From BM003 sp963783695 (GTDB taxonomy: Bacteria > Pseudomonadota > Gammaproteobacteria > Steroidobacterales > BM003): a stretch of 64,000 nt of DNA. Location of the stretch: positions 417,746 through 481,745 of the forward strand of contig CAWAOM010000004.1 of NCBI GenBank assembly GCA_963783695.1, given 5' to 3'. Of this stretch, positions 52,441-60,695 are shown in pieces. Position 1 is the stretch's first letter, and every line of letters begins with the position of its first letter. The translations under genes and the position numbers were made by a program. The notes beneath the pieces are model-generated. The model made no database searches. It was not told the origin of the DNA and saw only the letters and a list, made by a program, of their open reading frames with translations.

Positions 52441-53214
52441 TCAGAAGCTGTCTTTCCATTGCCGGATAGCGCCGAATACCTCGACTTCGCCCGCGAGCGT
52501 CCGGCCACATCGCGCCTCCGCCGCGGCACGAACCGACGGCTGGCTGCAGCGCAGGAAAGGATTGATTGCACGCTCGGCGGCAATCGTGCTCGGAACCGTT
52601 GGCATGCCCCGCGCACGGTCGCTTTTTGCCCGCGCGGTGAATGCCGCAAGTTCGTCGTTGCCCGGTTCGACTGCCTGCGCAAAGCGCAGATTTGCCAGCG
52701 TGTATTCATGGGCGCAGTAGACCCGTGTCGCTGCGGGCAGGGCCGCGAGCTTGCCCAGGGACTGTGTCATTTCGGCGGGCGTGCCCTCGAACAGGCGTCC
52801 GCATCCGCCGACAAACAGCGTATCGCCGCAGAACACGCTACCGTGACCGACATAGGCAATATGCCCGGAAGTGTGGCCCGGAACATCCAGCACCTGAAAT
52901 GTTAGCCCCAGTGAGGGCAGGTCGGCGTGATCACCCTCTGCGAGACGATGCTCGACGACACCGATACGCTCGGCACTGGGTCCAAACACCGGCGCGGGGT
53001 GGGCGGCGGTGATCGCGGCTACGCCACCGATGTGGTCCGGGTGGTGATGTGTGATCAGGACCGCGGCGAGGTGCAAACCGCCCGCCTCTAAAGCGGACAA
53101 AACGGGTGTGGCATCGCCGGGATCCACGACAGCGACATGATTGCGATCGCTGGCGCCGTGGATCAGCCAGATGTAATTGTCCTGAAAGGCCGGTACTGCG
53201 GTAACTTCGAGCAT
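52441..53214 (-). CDS. gloB: Hydroxyacylglutathione hydrolase (glyoxalase II)
   Basis: About 257 residues from the ATG of MLEVTAVPAFQDNYIWLI. The metallo-beta-lactamase motif THHHPDHIGG, VPGHTSGHIAYVG, FCGDTLFVGGCGRLFEG and the YCAHEYTLANL stretch give the binuclear metal ligands of glyoxalase II. It hydrolyses S-lactoylglutathione to D-lactate in methylglyoxal detoxification. It diverges from the methyltransferase gene. Confidence 0.95.
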   Translation of the reverse strand: MLEVTAVPAFQDNYIWLIHGASDRNHVAVVDPGDATPVLSALEAGGLHLAAVLITHHHPDHIGGVAAITAAHPAPVFGPSAERIGVVEHRLAEGDHADLPSLGLTFQVLDVPGHTSGHIAYVGHGSVFCGDTLFVGGCGRLFEGTPAEMTQSLGKLAALPAATRVYCAHEYTLANLRFAQAVEPGNDELAAFTARAKSDRARGMPTVPSTIAAERAINPFLRCSQPSVRAAAEARCGRTLAGEVEVFGAIRQWKDSF

Positions 53215-53368
53215 AACGACATATCCTACCGGAGAGCGGGGCGGGCGGGTCAACATAATCTGGCGCAATTATGGCGTCAGATTGTGCCGGGTTGTGGGAC
53301 CGCGGTCACACATTTACTCCGCCCGGGCGCTGTGACCGGGGCCGATCTGGCGGTATGCTTTCCTGCCT

Positions 53369-54094
53369 ATGGTCGATTTAGATACTGAACTCGAAGCCTG
53401 GCTCGATGGCCCGTTGGGGCAGAGCCTGATGGATCTGGAGCTTCGCGCTGTCAGCGACGTACTGGAGGATGTATTCGGTACGCAACTGTTGCAGATCGGG
53501 CAATGGGGTCGCGCGGAGGCATTTCTGAAGGCAGCCCGGACCCGACGTAGCGCATTGCTCGATGTTCGGCCCGATTCCGCCGATCTGTGCGCGGAACCGG
53601 AGCACCTGGCGGTTGCGGGCCATAGCGTCGACGCGGTTTTGCTGCCCCACACGCTCGAACGCTCCGCCGATCCGCACCAGGTGTTGCGGGAGGTGGATCG
53701 GATTTTAATTGCGGACGGACGCCTGATCGTGGCGGGTTTCAGCCCGGTCGGGCCGCTCGGACTGCGGCGATTGCTGGGGCGGCGGCCGTTTCCCCCGGGC
53801 TGTCTGCAGATCGTGCGGCAAAAGCGCTTGCTGGAATGGCTGTCGGTTCTGGGATACGAGGCAGTGACACAACGGCGGTTTTTTTATGCGCTGCCGTTTT
53901 TCACTGCGAAATGGACCGGGCACAATGATCGGATGGAGCGCCTTGGCAGCCGCTATTGCTCGCGTCTCGCGTGCGCCTACGTGGTGCACGCGCGCAAGCG
54001 GGTCTTTCGTATCGTACCGGTGGGGCGAATCCTGCGCCGTCGCCGTCCGGCCGTCGTGGGTCTGGCCGAACCGTCAACCCGGAATGTGGCATGA
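53369..54094 (+). CDS. SAM-dependent methyltransferase, YafS-like
   Basis: 241 residues. A class I methyltransferase with a weak GxGxG region (LQIGQWGRAEAFL) and the LPHTLERSADPHQVLREV segment characteristic of the YafS-like proteins that lie between gloB and rnhA in gammaproteobacteria. A hydrophilic basic C-terminus (RIVPVGRILRRRRPAVVG) follows. Its substrate is unknown. The stop overlaps the rnhA start (ATGA). Confidence 0.85.
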   Translation: MVDLDTELEAWLDGPLGQSLMDLELRAVSDVLEDVFGTQLLQIGQWGRAEAFLKAARTRRSALLDVRPDSADLCAEPEHLAVAGHSVDAVLLPHTLERSADPHQVLREVDRILIADGRLIVAGFSPVGPLGLRRLLGRRPFPPGCLQIVRQKRLLEWLSVLGYEAVTQRRFFYALPFFTAKWTGHNDRMERLGSRYCSRLACAYVVHARKRVFRIVPVGRILRRRRPAVVGLAEPSTRNVA

Positions 54095-54549
54095 GCCAGC
54101 CCCAGCCCATGGCAAGAAAGACAATCGAGGTTTTCACCGACGGTGCGTGTCGCGGCAATCCAGGGCCCGGCGGCTGGGGGGTCCTGCTGCGATACAACGG
54201 TCAGGAGAAGGAACTGTGGGGCGGTGACCCCGAAACGACCAATAACCGGATGGAGCTGACAGCGGCGATCCGCGCCCTTGAAGCGCTAAACCAGGAATGC
54301 GACGTAGACCTGTATACCGATTCGACTTATGTCCGCGACGGTATCACGCGCTGGATGCAGAACTGGAAGCGGCGCGGCTGGAAGACCGCGAATCGCAAGC
54401 CGGTTAAGAATCAGGATCTGTGGCAGGAACTGGATGCGGCGGCCGCACGTCATTGTGTGCGCTGGCATTGGGTCGAAGGCCATGCGGGCCATGAGGGCAA
54501 CGAGCGCGCCGATGGGCTGGCGAACAGGGGTGTCGACGAAATCGGATGA
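54091..54549 (+). CDS. rnhA: Ribonuclease HI
   Basis: 152 residues from the ATG overlapping the upstream stop. The four acidic catalytic residues are in IEVFTDGACRGNPGPGGWG, NNRMELTA, LYTDSTYV and GHEGNERADGLAN; the basic handle WMQNWKRRGWKT is present. It degrades RNA in RNA:DNA hybrids. In many relatives dnaQ follows directly, but here another gene intervenes. Confidence 0.97.
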   Translation: MSQPQPMARKTIEVFTDGACRGNPGPGGWGVLLRYNGQEKELWGGDPETTNNRMELTAAIRALEALNQECDVDLYTDSTYVRDGITRWMQNWKRRGWKTANRKPVKNQDLWQELDAAAARHCVRWHWVEGHAGHEGNERADGLANRGVDEIG

Positions 54550-55721
54550 GCAAACTCGATCAGATCATCCGATCGGGCCGTGCCGGTACTGCGCTGCTTT
54601 TCCGACCGCGGCCCTACCGCGGCAAAGAACAGGCGGTGTTTCTGCGCGACGTCATTTCCCTGGCTAACGCCGAGGTCGAGGGCACCCGACTGATCGTGGT
54701 CGGGGTGGAGAGGGACCAGGGTAATGAGCTGCAGATTTGCCCGGTGCCGCAAAGCGATTTTTCCCGTGACCCCTCGTACCAGGATATCGCGCGCGAATTT
54801 ATCGAGCCGCCGCTGCGTCTGCGTTACCTGCCGCATGAAATCGATGGCATGCGCATCGGACTGATCCAGATCAGCGGCTGCAATGATCGCCCGTATATGA
54901 TGAGGGCCGACCATTCCGCGGCTCTGCGCCGGGGTGACTGCTGGATTCGAACGGCAACGGGAAGTTTCCGCATGGGCCGGAGCCAGTTCGAGTCGATATT
55001 TGCGACGAAACTGGCCAAGCCGCATCCTGGCAGCAGCCTCGAAGTCGGGTTTCGCGGCGACTACGTTCTCAAAGAGCTGACCGTGGCGGTGCATGACGTC
55101 GCCAAACTGCCCTCGGTGGCCCATCAGGCGCGATTGCGGCAAATGCTCGAAGTGGAAAAACAAGTGGCCGCCAGCGGTGGCACGACACGTATCGTACGCC
55201 TTACCCATGCGCGTCTGTTCGGTGCAGAGAGCGAGTACGTCAATGCGGATTGTCAGGCGCTGGAGCGCGAGATTGAAGCATCTGCGGAAAGATTCTGGCA
55301 CGAAGACCAGGTCCATATGTTTGTCAACAATGGTGCCAGCCTGGATTTCGTCGTATTCAATCATGGCGAGTCATTGATCCGCGAGGCGTCCATGGCCGTG
55401 TTGATGCCGAACCTGCCGGAGCTTGTGGTGGCCAGATCGCTGCCGGGCGGCCGTCCCGGCGATAGGGTCGCGGGAGTCGACTGCGATGCCGGAGAGGCTT
55501 ATCCGAGCGTTAGCATGCGTGCCGACGGCGCGATCTCCATCAGTGATAATATCGGCGATCTGGCGCCCGGAGCCATGCGTTCGGTGTTCAGAATTCCGCC
55601 CCGGATCTTTGCAGCCAGCGGGCTTGCCGGCACCCGGATGGCGGTCAGATACGAATTGTCGGCCCGCGATCTCGCGGTTCCGAGCCGGGGGCGATTGAAA
55701 GTGATTTTCGCCCGGCGCTGA
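54546..55721 (+). CDS. Unrecognised protein with an AlbA_2/Schlafen-like N-terminal region
   Basis: 391 residues, start overlapping the rnhA stop by four bases (ATGA). Residues 25-145 resemble the AlbA_2 (Schlafen AAA-type) nucleic-acid-binding domain: EQAVFLRDVISLANAEVEG, LIVVGVERDQGNEL, a PPLRLRYLPHEIDGMRIGLI strand pair, RPYMMRADH, and LRRGDCWIRTATGSFRMGR. There is no Walker motif. The C-terminal half looks like beta-rich unknown sequence. I cannot assign a function; its position inside rnhA-dnaQ, tightly coupled to rnhA, hints at nucleic-acid metabolism but is not proof. Confidence 0.7.
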   Translation: MSKLDQIIRSGRAGTALLFRPRPYRGKEQAVFLRDVISLANAEVEGTRLIVVGVERDQGNELQICPVPQSDFSRDPSYQDIAREFIEPPLRLRYLPHEIDGMRIGLIQISGCNDRPYMMRADHSAALRRGDCWIRTATGSFRMGRSQFESIFATKLAKPHPGSSLEVGFRGDYVLKELTVAVHDVAKLPSVAHQARLRQMLEVEKQVAASGGTTRIVRLTHARLFGAESEYVNADCQALEREIEASAERFWHEDQVHMFVNNGASLDFVVFNHGESLIREASMAVLMPNLPELVVARSLPGGRPGDRVAGVDCDAGEAYPSVSMRADGAISISDNIGDLAPGAMRSVFRIPPRIFAASGLAGTRMAVRYELSARDLAVPSRGRLKVIFARR

Positions 55722-55755
55722 TGGACCCAAGCCCGGATCGTTTTGGGAGACGATA

Positions 55756-56493
55756 GTGCGACAGGTAGTACTGGATACTGAGACCACCGGTCTCGAGCCG
55801 GAGCAGGGCCACCGGATTATCGAGATCGGCTGCATCGAACTGCTCAACCGGCGTCCGAGCGGCCGCAGCTATCATCAATATATCAATCCACAGCGAGACC
55901 TCGACCCGGGCGCGGTTGATGTCCACGGCCTGACGGCCGATTTTCTCGCCGACAAGCCAACCTTTGCGGAGATAGTTGACGATTTCGTCGAGTTTGCCAG
56001 CGGCGCCGAACTCGTCATTCACAATGCGCCGTTTGATATTGGATTCATCAATCACGAATTCAGAATGCTGCAGCCGCGGCGTGACGACATCGAGTCGCTC
56101 TGCGCCGTGCTGGACAGCCTCGTTCTGGCACGCAAGCTTCATCCCGGGCAGCGCAACAGCCTCGATGCGCTGTGCAAGCGTTACAGCGTAGACAATTCAC
56201 GCCGCGAACTGCATGGTGCCTTGCTCGATGCCCAGTTGCTGGCCGAAGTCTATCTGACGATGACCGGTGGGCAGGTTACGCTGTCGCTCGGGCGCAAAAA
56301 GAACCGCGCGGGTCAGCGCCAGGATGGGGCCCGGCCCGTCGCTCGAAGCGCCGGCCTGGAATATGCCGTGCTGCGCGCGAGTGAGTCGGAGTTGCGTGCG
56401 CACGACGTCTGCCTGGATGCCATTAACAAGGCTGCCGGCGGCGATTGCGTCTGGACGCGACTGGACAAGGCGGCCGCGGGGAGTTCCGACTAG
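55756..56493 (+). CDS. dnaQ: DNA polymerase III subunit epsilon (proofreading exonuclease)
   Basis: 245 residues, GTG start. The DEDDh exonuclease motifs are all present: VLDTETTGLEP (D7, E9), the HNAPFDIGFINHEF segment and LHGALLDAQLLAEVYL with the catalytic His and Asp. The C-terminal third is the tether that binds the alpha subunit, longer and more basic than typical. It supplies 3'-5' proofreading to the replicative polymerase. Confidence 0.94.
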   Translation: MRQVVLDTETTGLEPEQGHRIIEIGCIELLNRRPSGRSYHQYINPQRDLDPGAVDVHGLTADFLADKPTFAEIVDDFVEFASGAELVIHNAPFDIGFINHEFRMLQPRRDDIESLCAVLDSLVLARKLHPGQRNSLDALCKRYSVDNSRRELHGALLDAQLLAEVYLTMTGGQVTLSLGRKKNRAGQRQDGARPVARSAGLEYAVLRASESELRAHDVCLDAINKAAGGDCVWTRLDKAAAGSSD

Positions 56494-56585
56494 ACCGTCA
56501 GGCGCAATATTTGCAGTTGCAGTACCGTGGCGTGACTTGTGGCGGCGGTGTGATGGCGAGACCGTGTCGCGACGGCGCTGGCCAG

Positions 56586-56605
56586 GGTGGAAAACATTTT
56601 CCACC
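56586..56605. promoter_or_regulatory. Inverted repeat upstream of nhaB
   Basis: GGTGGAAAA and TTTTCCACC flank a CA centre, an 18-base inverted repeat about 65 bases ahead of the nhaB start. It may be an operator; no T-run follows directly, which argues against a terminator of dnaQ. Confidence 0.45.
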
Positions 56606-56668
56606 GTAATCAAAACACGTACACTTACGCGCTTTTAGGGAAGCAGCGGAAGCTGGCCGGGGGCAAAC

Positions 56669-58174
56669 ATGACAAGAACGCTGTCGCAGGCACTGACCGA
56701 GAACTTCCTCGGTAATTCGCCGACCTGGTACAAGCTGACGATCATCGGCTTCCTGATTGTCAATCCCCTGTTATTGAATACCATCGGCCCGTTTTTTACC
56801 GGTTGGGTGCTGGTAGGCGAGTTTATCTTCACGCTCGCGATGGCATTGAAGTGCTATCCGCTGCAACCTGGTGGGCTGCTTGCGATCGAAGGCGTCGTCC
56901 TTGGAATGGCGAGTCCGCTCGCCGTCTATGAGGAAACTCTGCATAACTTCCCGGTCATCATGCTGTTGATTTTCATGGTGGCCGGTATTTATTTTCTCAA
57001 GGAACTGTTGCTTTTTACGTTTACGAAAATTCTCCTGGGCGTGCGTTCCAAGGTCCTCCTGTCGCTGTTGTTTTCGGTTGTGGCCGCGGTGCTTTCGGCG
57101 TTTCTGGATGCACTGACCGTGACGGCGGTCGTGATTACCGTCGCTATGGGTTTTTATTCGGTGTACCACAAGGTCGCCTCGGGTAAGCATTTTCACCACT
57201 CCGATCACGACAACGCCGACGACAATCAGGTCGAGCAGTTGTTCCGCGAAGACCTTGAACACTTCCGGGCGTTTTTGCGCAGCCTGATGATGCATGCCGC
57301 GGTGGGCACGGCGCTGGGGGGAGTCACCACGTTGGTTGGCGAACCGCAAAATCTGCTGATCGCACAGGTCGCCGACTGGGAGTTTGTCGAGTTCTTCAAG
57401 CGCATGGCGCCGGTGTCGCTGCCGGTATTCGTCACCGGGCTCCTGACCTGCGCCGCGTTGGAAATTACTCGCACGTTCGGTTTCGGTGCGCGGCTGCCGG
57501 AAAAGGTGCGCAACGTACTGATCGACTATGACAACGCCGAAGCGGAAAAGCGCACGGTTCGCGACAAGGCGGTTTTGATCGTTCAGGGTGTCGTTGCGAT
57601 TTGGCTGGTGCTGGGCCTCGGGTTTCATCTTGCTGAGGTCGGTGTGATCGGCCTCACCGTGATCGTGCTTGCAACCGCTTTCAACGGCATCACCGAAGAG
57701 CATCGGATTGGTCATGCATTTGAAGAAGCGCTGCCTTTTACTGCCCTTCTGGTCGTGTTCTTCGCCATTGTTGCGGTGATCCATGAACAGCATCTGTTTA
57801 CGCCGGTCATTGCCTGGGGCCTGAGTCTCGAAGGTTCGGCGCAGACGCCGGTTTTCTATCTGGCCAATGGTTTCCTGTCGATGATCAGCGATAACGTTTT
57901 CGTTGCCACGGTCTACATCAGTGAAGTCTACGACGCTCTCGAAGCGGGCACGATCACCCGCGAGCAATTCGATCTGCTGGCGGTCGCCATCAATACGGGA
58001 ACCAATATTCCAAGCGTCGCGACTCCCAACGGCCAGGCCGCGTTTCTGTTTTTGCTCACGTCGGCGCTGGCGCCTTTGATCCGCCTGTCGTACGGACGGA
58101 TGGTGATCATGGCACTGCCGTATACGATCACGATGACCATCGTCGGACTGCTTTCTGTGATCTATCTCCTGTAG
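56669..58174 (+). CDS. nhaB: Na+/H+ antiporter NhaB
   Basis: 501 residues with about twelve hydrophobic segments. It starts MTRTLSQALTENFLGNSPTWYK, a hallmark of NhaB, and contains the conserved AFLDALTVTAVVITVAMGFY, TTLVGEPQNLLIAQ, SMISDNVFVATVYI and NTGTNIPSVATPNGQAAF segments. It exports sodium in exchange for protons. This fits a marine or saline habitat but is widespread in gammaproteobacteria. A histidine/acidic loop (KHFHHSDHDNADDNQ) may take part in regulation. Confidence 0.95.
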   Translation: MTRTLSQALTENFLGNSPTWYKLTIIGFLIVNPLLLNTIGPFFTGWVLVGEFIFTLAMALKCYPLQPGGLLAIEGVVLGMASPLAVYEETLHNFPVIMLLIFMVAGIYFLKELLLFTFTKILLGVRSKVLLSLLFSVVAAVLSAFLDALTVTAVVITVAMGFYSVYHKVASGKHFHHSDHDNADDNQVEQLFREDLEHFRAFLRSLMMHAAVGTALGGVTTLVGEPQNLLIAQVADWEFVEFFKRMAPVSLPVFVTGLLTCAALEITRTFGFGARLPEKVRNVLIDYDNAEAEKRTVRDKAVLIVQGVVAIWLVLGLGFHLAEVGVIGLTVIVLATAFNGITEEHRIGHAFEEALPFTALLVVFFAIVAVIHEQHLFTPVIAWGLSLEGSAQTPVFYLANGFLSMISDNVFVATVYISEVYDALEAGTITREQFDLLAVAINTGTNIPSVATPNGQAAFLFLLTSALAPLIRLSYGRMVIMALPYTITMTIVGLLSVIYLL

Positions 58175-58293
58175 CGGCGCAGCGGAATTCGGCACACTGT
58201 GGGGTCGTCACCGTCGCTGTGGCCAAACCGGGCGGTTGCCGTTTGGCAGACCAGTGAGGCCGATCGCATAAGAAACCGACAAGGAGTCGAACA

Positions 58294-59571
58294 ATGCTTG
58301 ATTTACAGGATTCCCGCATCGGGGTAATCGGGCTCGGCTATGTCGGGTTGCCTCTCGCCGTTGCTTTTGGCCGCAAGTTTCCGACACTCGGCTTCGATAT
58401 CGATGCGAACCGGGTTGCCGAGTTACGTTCGGGTCGCGATGGCACGCTGGAAGTCAGCGCAGCGGAGCTTGCCGAAGTAGCTGACCTGACATACTCCTCA
58501 TCGGCCGACGACCTGGCGGCATGCAACACATTTGTTGTCACCGTTCCTACGCCGATTGACCGTCACAAAAGACCGGATTTGCGGCCGCTGGAGTCTGCCA
58601 GCCGCACCGTTGCGAAGGCGCTCGGGAAAGGCGATGTGGTCATTTATGAATCGACCGTCTACCCGGGGGCCACGGAGGAGGTCTGTGTACCGATTCTCGA
58701 ACAATTATCGGGACTTCGTTTCAATAGCGATTTCTTTGTTGGCTACAGTCCCGAGCGAATCAACCCGGGCGACAAGGAGCACCGGCTGGAAACGATAACC
58801 AAGGTCGTTTCCGGCTCTACTGCCGCTGCGGCCCGTTATGTCGACGAACTGTATCGCAGCATCGTGGCGGCCGGCACCCATGTCGCCTCGAGCATAAGGG
58901 TCGCCGAGGCCGCGAAAGTGATTGAAAATACCCAGCGCGATGTCAATATTGCACTGATCAACGAACTGGCGATGATTTTCGGCCGGCTGGGTATCGATAC
59001 GGAGCAGGTGCTGGAGGCGGCCGGCAGCAAGTGGAATTTTTTGCCATTCAGGCCTGGCCTGGTGGGCGGACATTGTATCGGCGTGGATCCCTACTATCTG
59101 ACGCACAAGGCGCAGGAGATCGGGTATCACCCGGAGATGATCCTGGCGGGACGGCGGATCAACGACAATATGGGTCTCCACGTCGCGCTGCAGGTGGCCA
59201 AGCTGATGATGAACCGCGGCATTCTCGTCAGCGCCTCGCGAATTCTTGTGATGGGGCTGACGTTCAAGGAAAACTGTCCGGATATCCGTAATACGCGTGT
59301 GGTAGATGTGATTCACGAACTCGGCAATTACGGTGCGGCCGTCGATGTCTGGGATCCGTGGGTCAACGCCGACGAGGTCCGGCTGGAATATGGCATCGAA
59401 GTCATCGACAGCCCGGTCGAGAACAGCTATGACGCTGTGATCCTCGCGGTGTCGCATCGCCAGTTCCAGGAGATGGGTGCCGAGCGCATACGCGCGCTGG
59501 GTAAAACCAACCACGTGCTGTATGAGGTCAAATACTTGTTTCCCGCGGATGTGGTCGATGGCCGTCTGTGA
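58294..59571 (+). CDS. tviB: UDP-N-acetyl-hexosamine 6-dehydrogenase (TviB/WbpA-like)
   Basis: 425 residues of the nucleotide-sugar dehydrogenase family. NAD motif GVIGLGYVGLPLA at the N-terminus, YESTVYPGATEEVC, and the catalytic Cys261 in GGHCIGVDPYYL, then MGLTFKENCPDIRNTRV in the C-terminal domain. It most resembles TviB/WbpA, which oxidise UDP-GlcNAc or UDP-GalNAc to the uronic acid, though UDP-glucose dehydrogenase activity is not excluded. It opens the surface polysaccharide locus and is followed by an epimerase. Confidence 0.87.
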   Translation: MLDLQDSRIGVIGLGYVGLPLAVAFGRKFPTLGFDIDANRVAELRSGRDGTLEVSAAELAEVADLTYSSSADDLAACNTFVVTVPTPIDRHKRPDLRPLESASRTVAKALGKGDVVIYESTVYPGATEEVCVPILEQLSGLRFNSDFFVGYSPERINPGDKEHRLETITKVVSGSTAAAARYVDELYRSIVAAGTHVASSIRVAEAAKVIENTQRDVNIALINELAMIFGRLGIDTEQVLEAAGSKWNFLPFRPGLVGGHCIGVDPYYLTHKAQEIGYHPEMILAGRRINDNMGLHVALQVAKLMMNRGILVSASRILVMGLTFKENCPDIRNTRVVDVIHELGNYGAAVDVWDPWVNADEVRLEYGIEVIDSPVENSYDAVILAVSHRQFQEMGAERIRALGKTNHVLYEVKYLFPADVVDGRL

Positions 59572-59625
59572 TGCTGCTACAACTGCGATCATGACGGATG
59601 AATTTCAAAGGGCGAGGTTAATGCC

Positions 59626-60636
59626 ATGAAGGTACTGGTTACGGGCGCAGCCGGTTTTATCGGGTCTTTCGTTGCGGCGAAGCTGCTTGAGCGGGGCGAT
59701 GAAGTCGTAGGGCTGGACAATCTCAATGACTATTATGACGTCAATCTGAAGAGGGCACGGCTCGAGAATTTGCGTGCGCATGAGCAATTTTCCTTCGAGA
59801 AGCTCGATCTCGCCGATCGCAGCGGCATGGAGCAATTGTTCCGCCGCGAGGGGTTGCAGCGTGTCGTCCATCTGGCCGCCCAGGCCGGCGTGCGCTATTC
59901 CATCGAAAATCCCCACATCTACGTTGACAGCAATGTTGTCGGTACCCTGCATGTGCTGGAAGGCTGCCGCCATCACGGGGTCGAGCACCTGGTCTATGCC
60001 TCGACCAGTTCCGTCTATGGTGCCAATACCGCGATGCCTTTCTCGGTCCATCAGAATGTGGATCACCCGTTGTCCCTGTACGCGGCGACGAAGAAGGCCA
60101 ATGAACTGATGGCGCATACTTACTCGACGCTATACCAGTTGCCGACTACCGGGCTCAGGTTTTTTACCGTATACGGCCCTTGGGGAAGGCCGGATATGGC
60201 GCTGTTCCTGTTTACCCGCAATATTCTCGCGGGTCAGCCGATCGATGTTTTCAACTATGGCAATCACAAGCGTGACTTCACTTACGTTGAAGATATCGCC
60301 GAGGGTGTGGTGCACGCGCTCGACAATGTTGCCGCAGGCAATCCCGACTGGTCGAGCGACACGCCGGACCCGGGCACCAGTCAGGCCCCCTACCGTCTCT
60401 ACAACATCGGTAATCAGCAGCCGGTCGATCTGATGAAGTACATCGGCCTGATCGAAGAGTGTCTCGGCAAAGAGGCGGAAAAGAACATGTTGCCGCTGCA
60501 GCCGGGGGATGTGCCGGATACCTGGGCGGATGTGGAAGACCTCGTTCGCGATGTCGGTTACCGTCCGCAAACCCCGGTCGAGGAAGGTGTCGCGAAATTC
60601 GTCGAGTGGTATCTGAGTTACTATGGCAAAACCTGA
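59626..60636 (+). CDS. UDP-glucuronate 4-epimerase-like NAD-dependent epimerase
   Basis: 336 residues. The Rossmann motif VTGAAGFIG (residues 5-13), the uronate-epimerase signature GLDNLNDYYDVNLK, and the active-site YxxxK at Y152-K156 (LYAATKKANE) with RFFTVYGPWGRPDMAL. It likely interconverts UDP-glucuronate and UDP-galacturonate, or the N-acetyl-hexuronates made by the upstream dehydrogenase. Gene pairs of this kind supply acidic sugars for capsules. Confidence 0.87.
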   Translation: MKVLVTGAAGFIGSFVAAKLLERGDEVVGLDNLNDYYDVNLKRARLENLRAHEQFSFEKLDLADRSGMEQLFRREGLQRVVHLAAQAGVRYSIENPHIYVDSNVVGTLHVLEGCRHHGVEHLVYASTSSVYGANTAMPFSVHQNVDHPLSLYAATKKANELMAHTYSTLYQLPTTGLRFFTVYGPWGRPDMALFLFTRNILAGQPIDVFNYGNHKRDFTYVEDIAEGVVHALDNVAAGNPDWSSDTPDPGTSQAPYRLYNIGNQQPVDLMKYIGLIEECLGKEAEKNMLPLQPGDVPDTWADVEDLVRDVGYRPQTPVEEGVAKFVEWYLSYYGKT

Positions 60637-60695
60637 ACCTGCGTGACCCGCGGGTTTCCCTCTTTTCCTTGCGTCCGCTCTGAGCCGACAACCTG

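Noticed and set aside
56771..58195. Long minus-strand frame opposite nhaB
   Set aside because: Its composition (His, Arg and Gln rich) mirrors the antisense of membrane segments; the plus strand encodes a clear NhaB.
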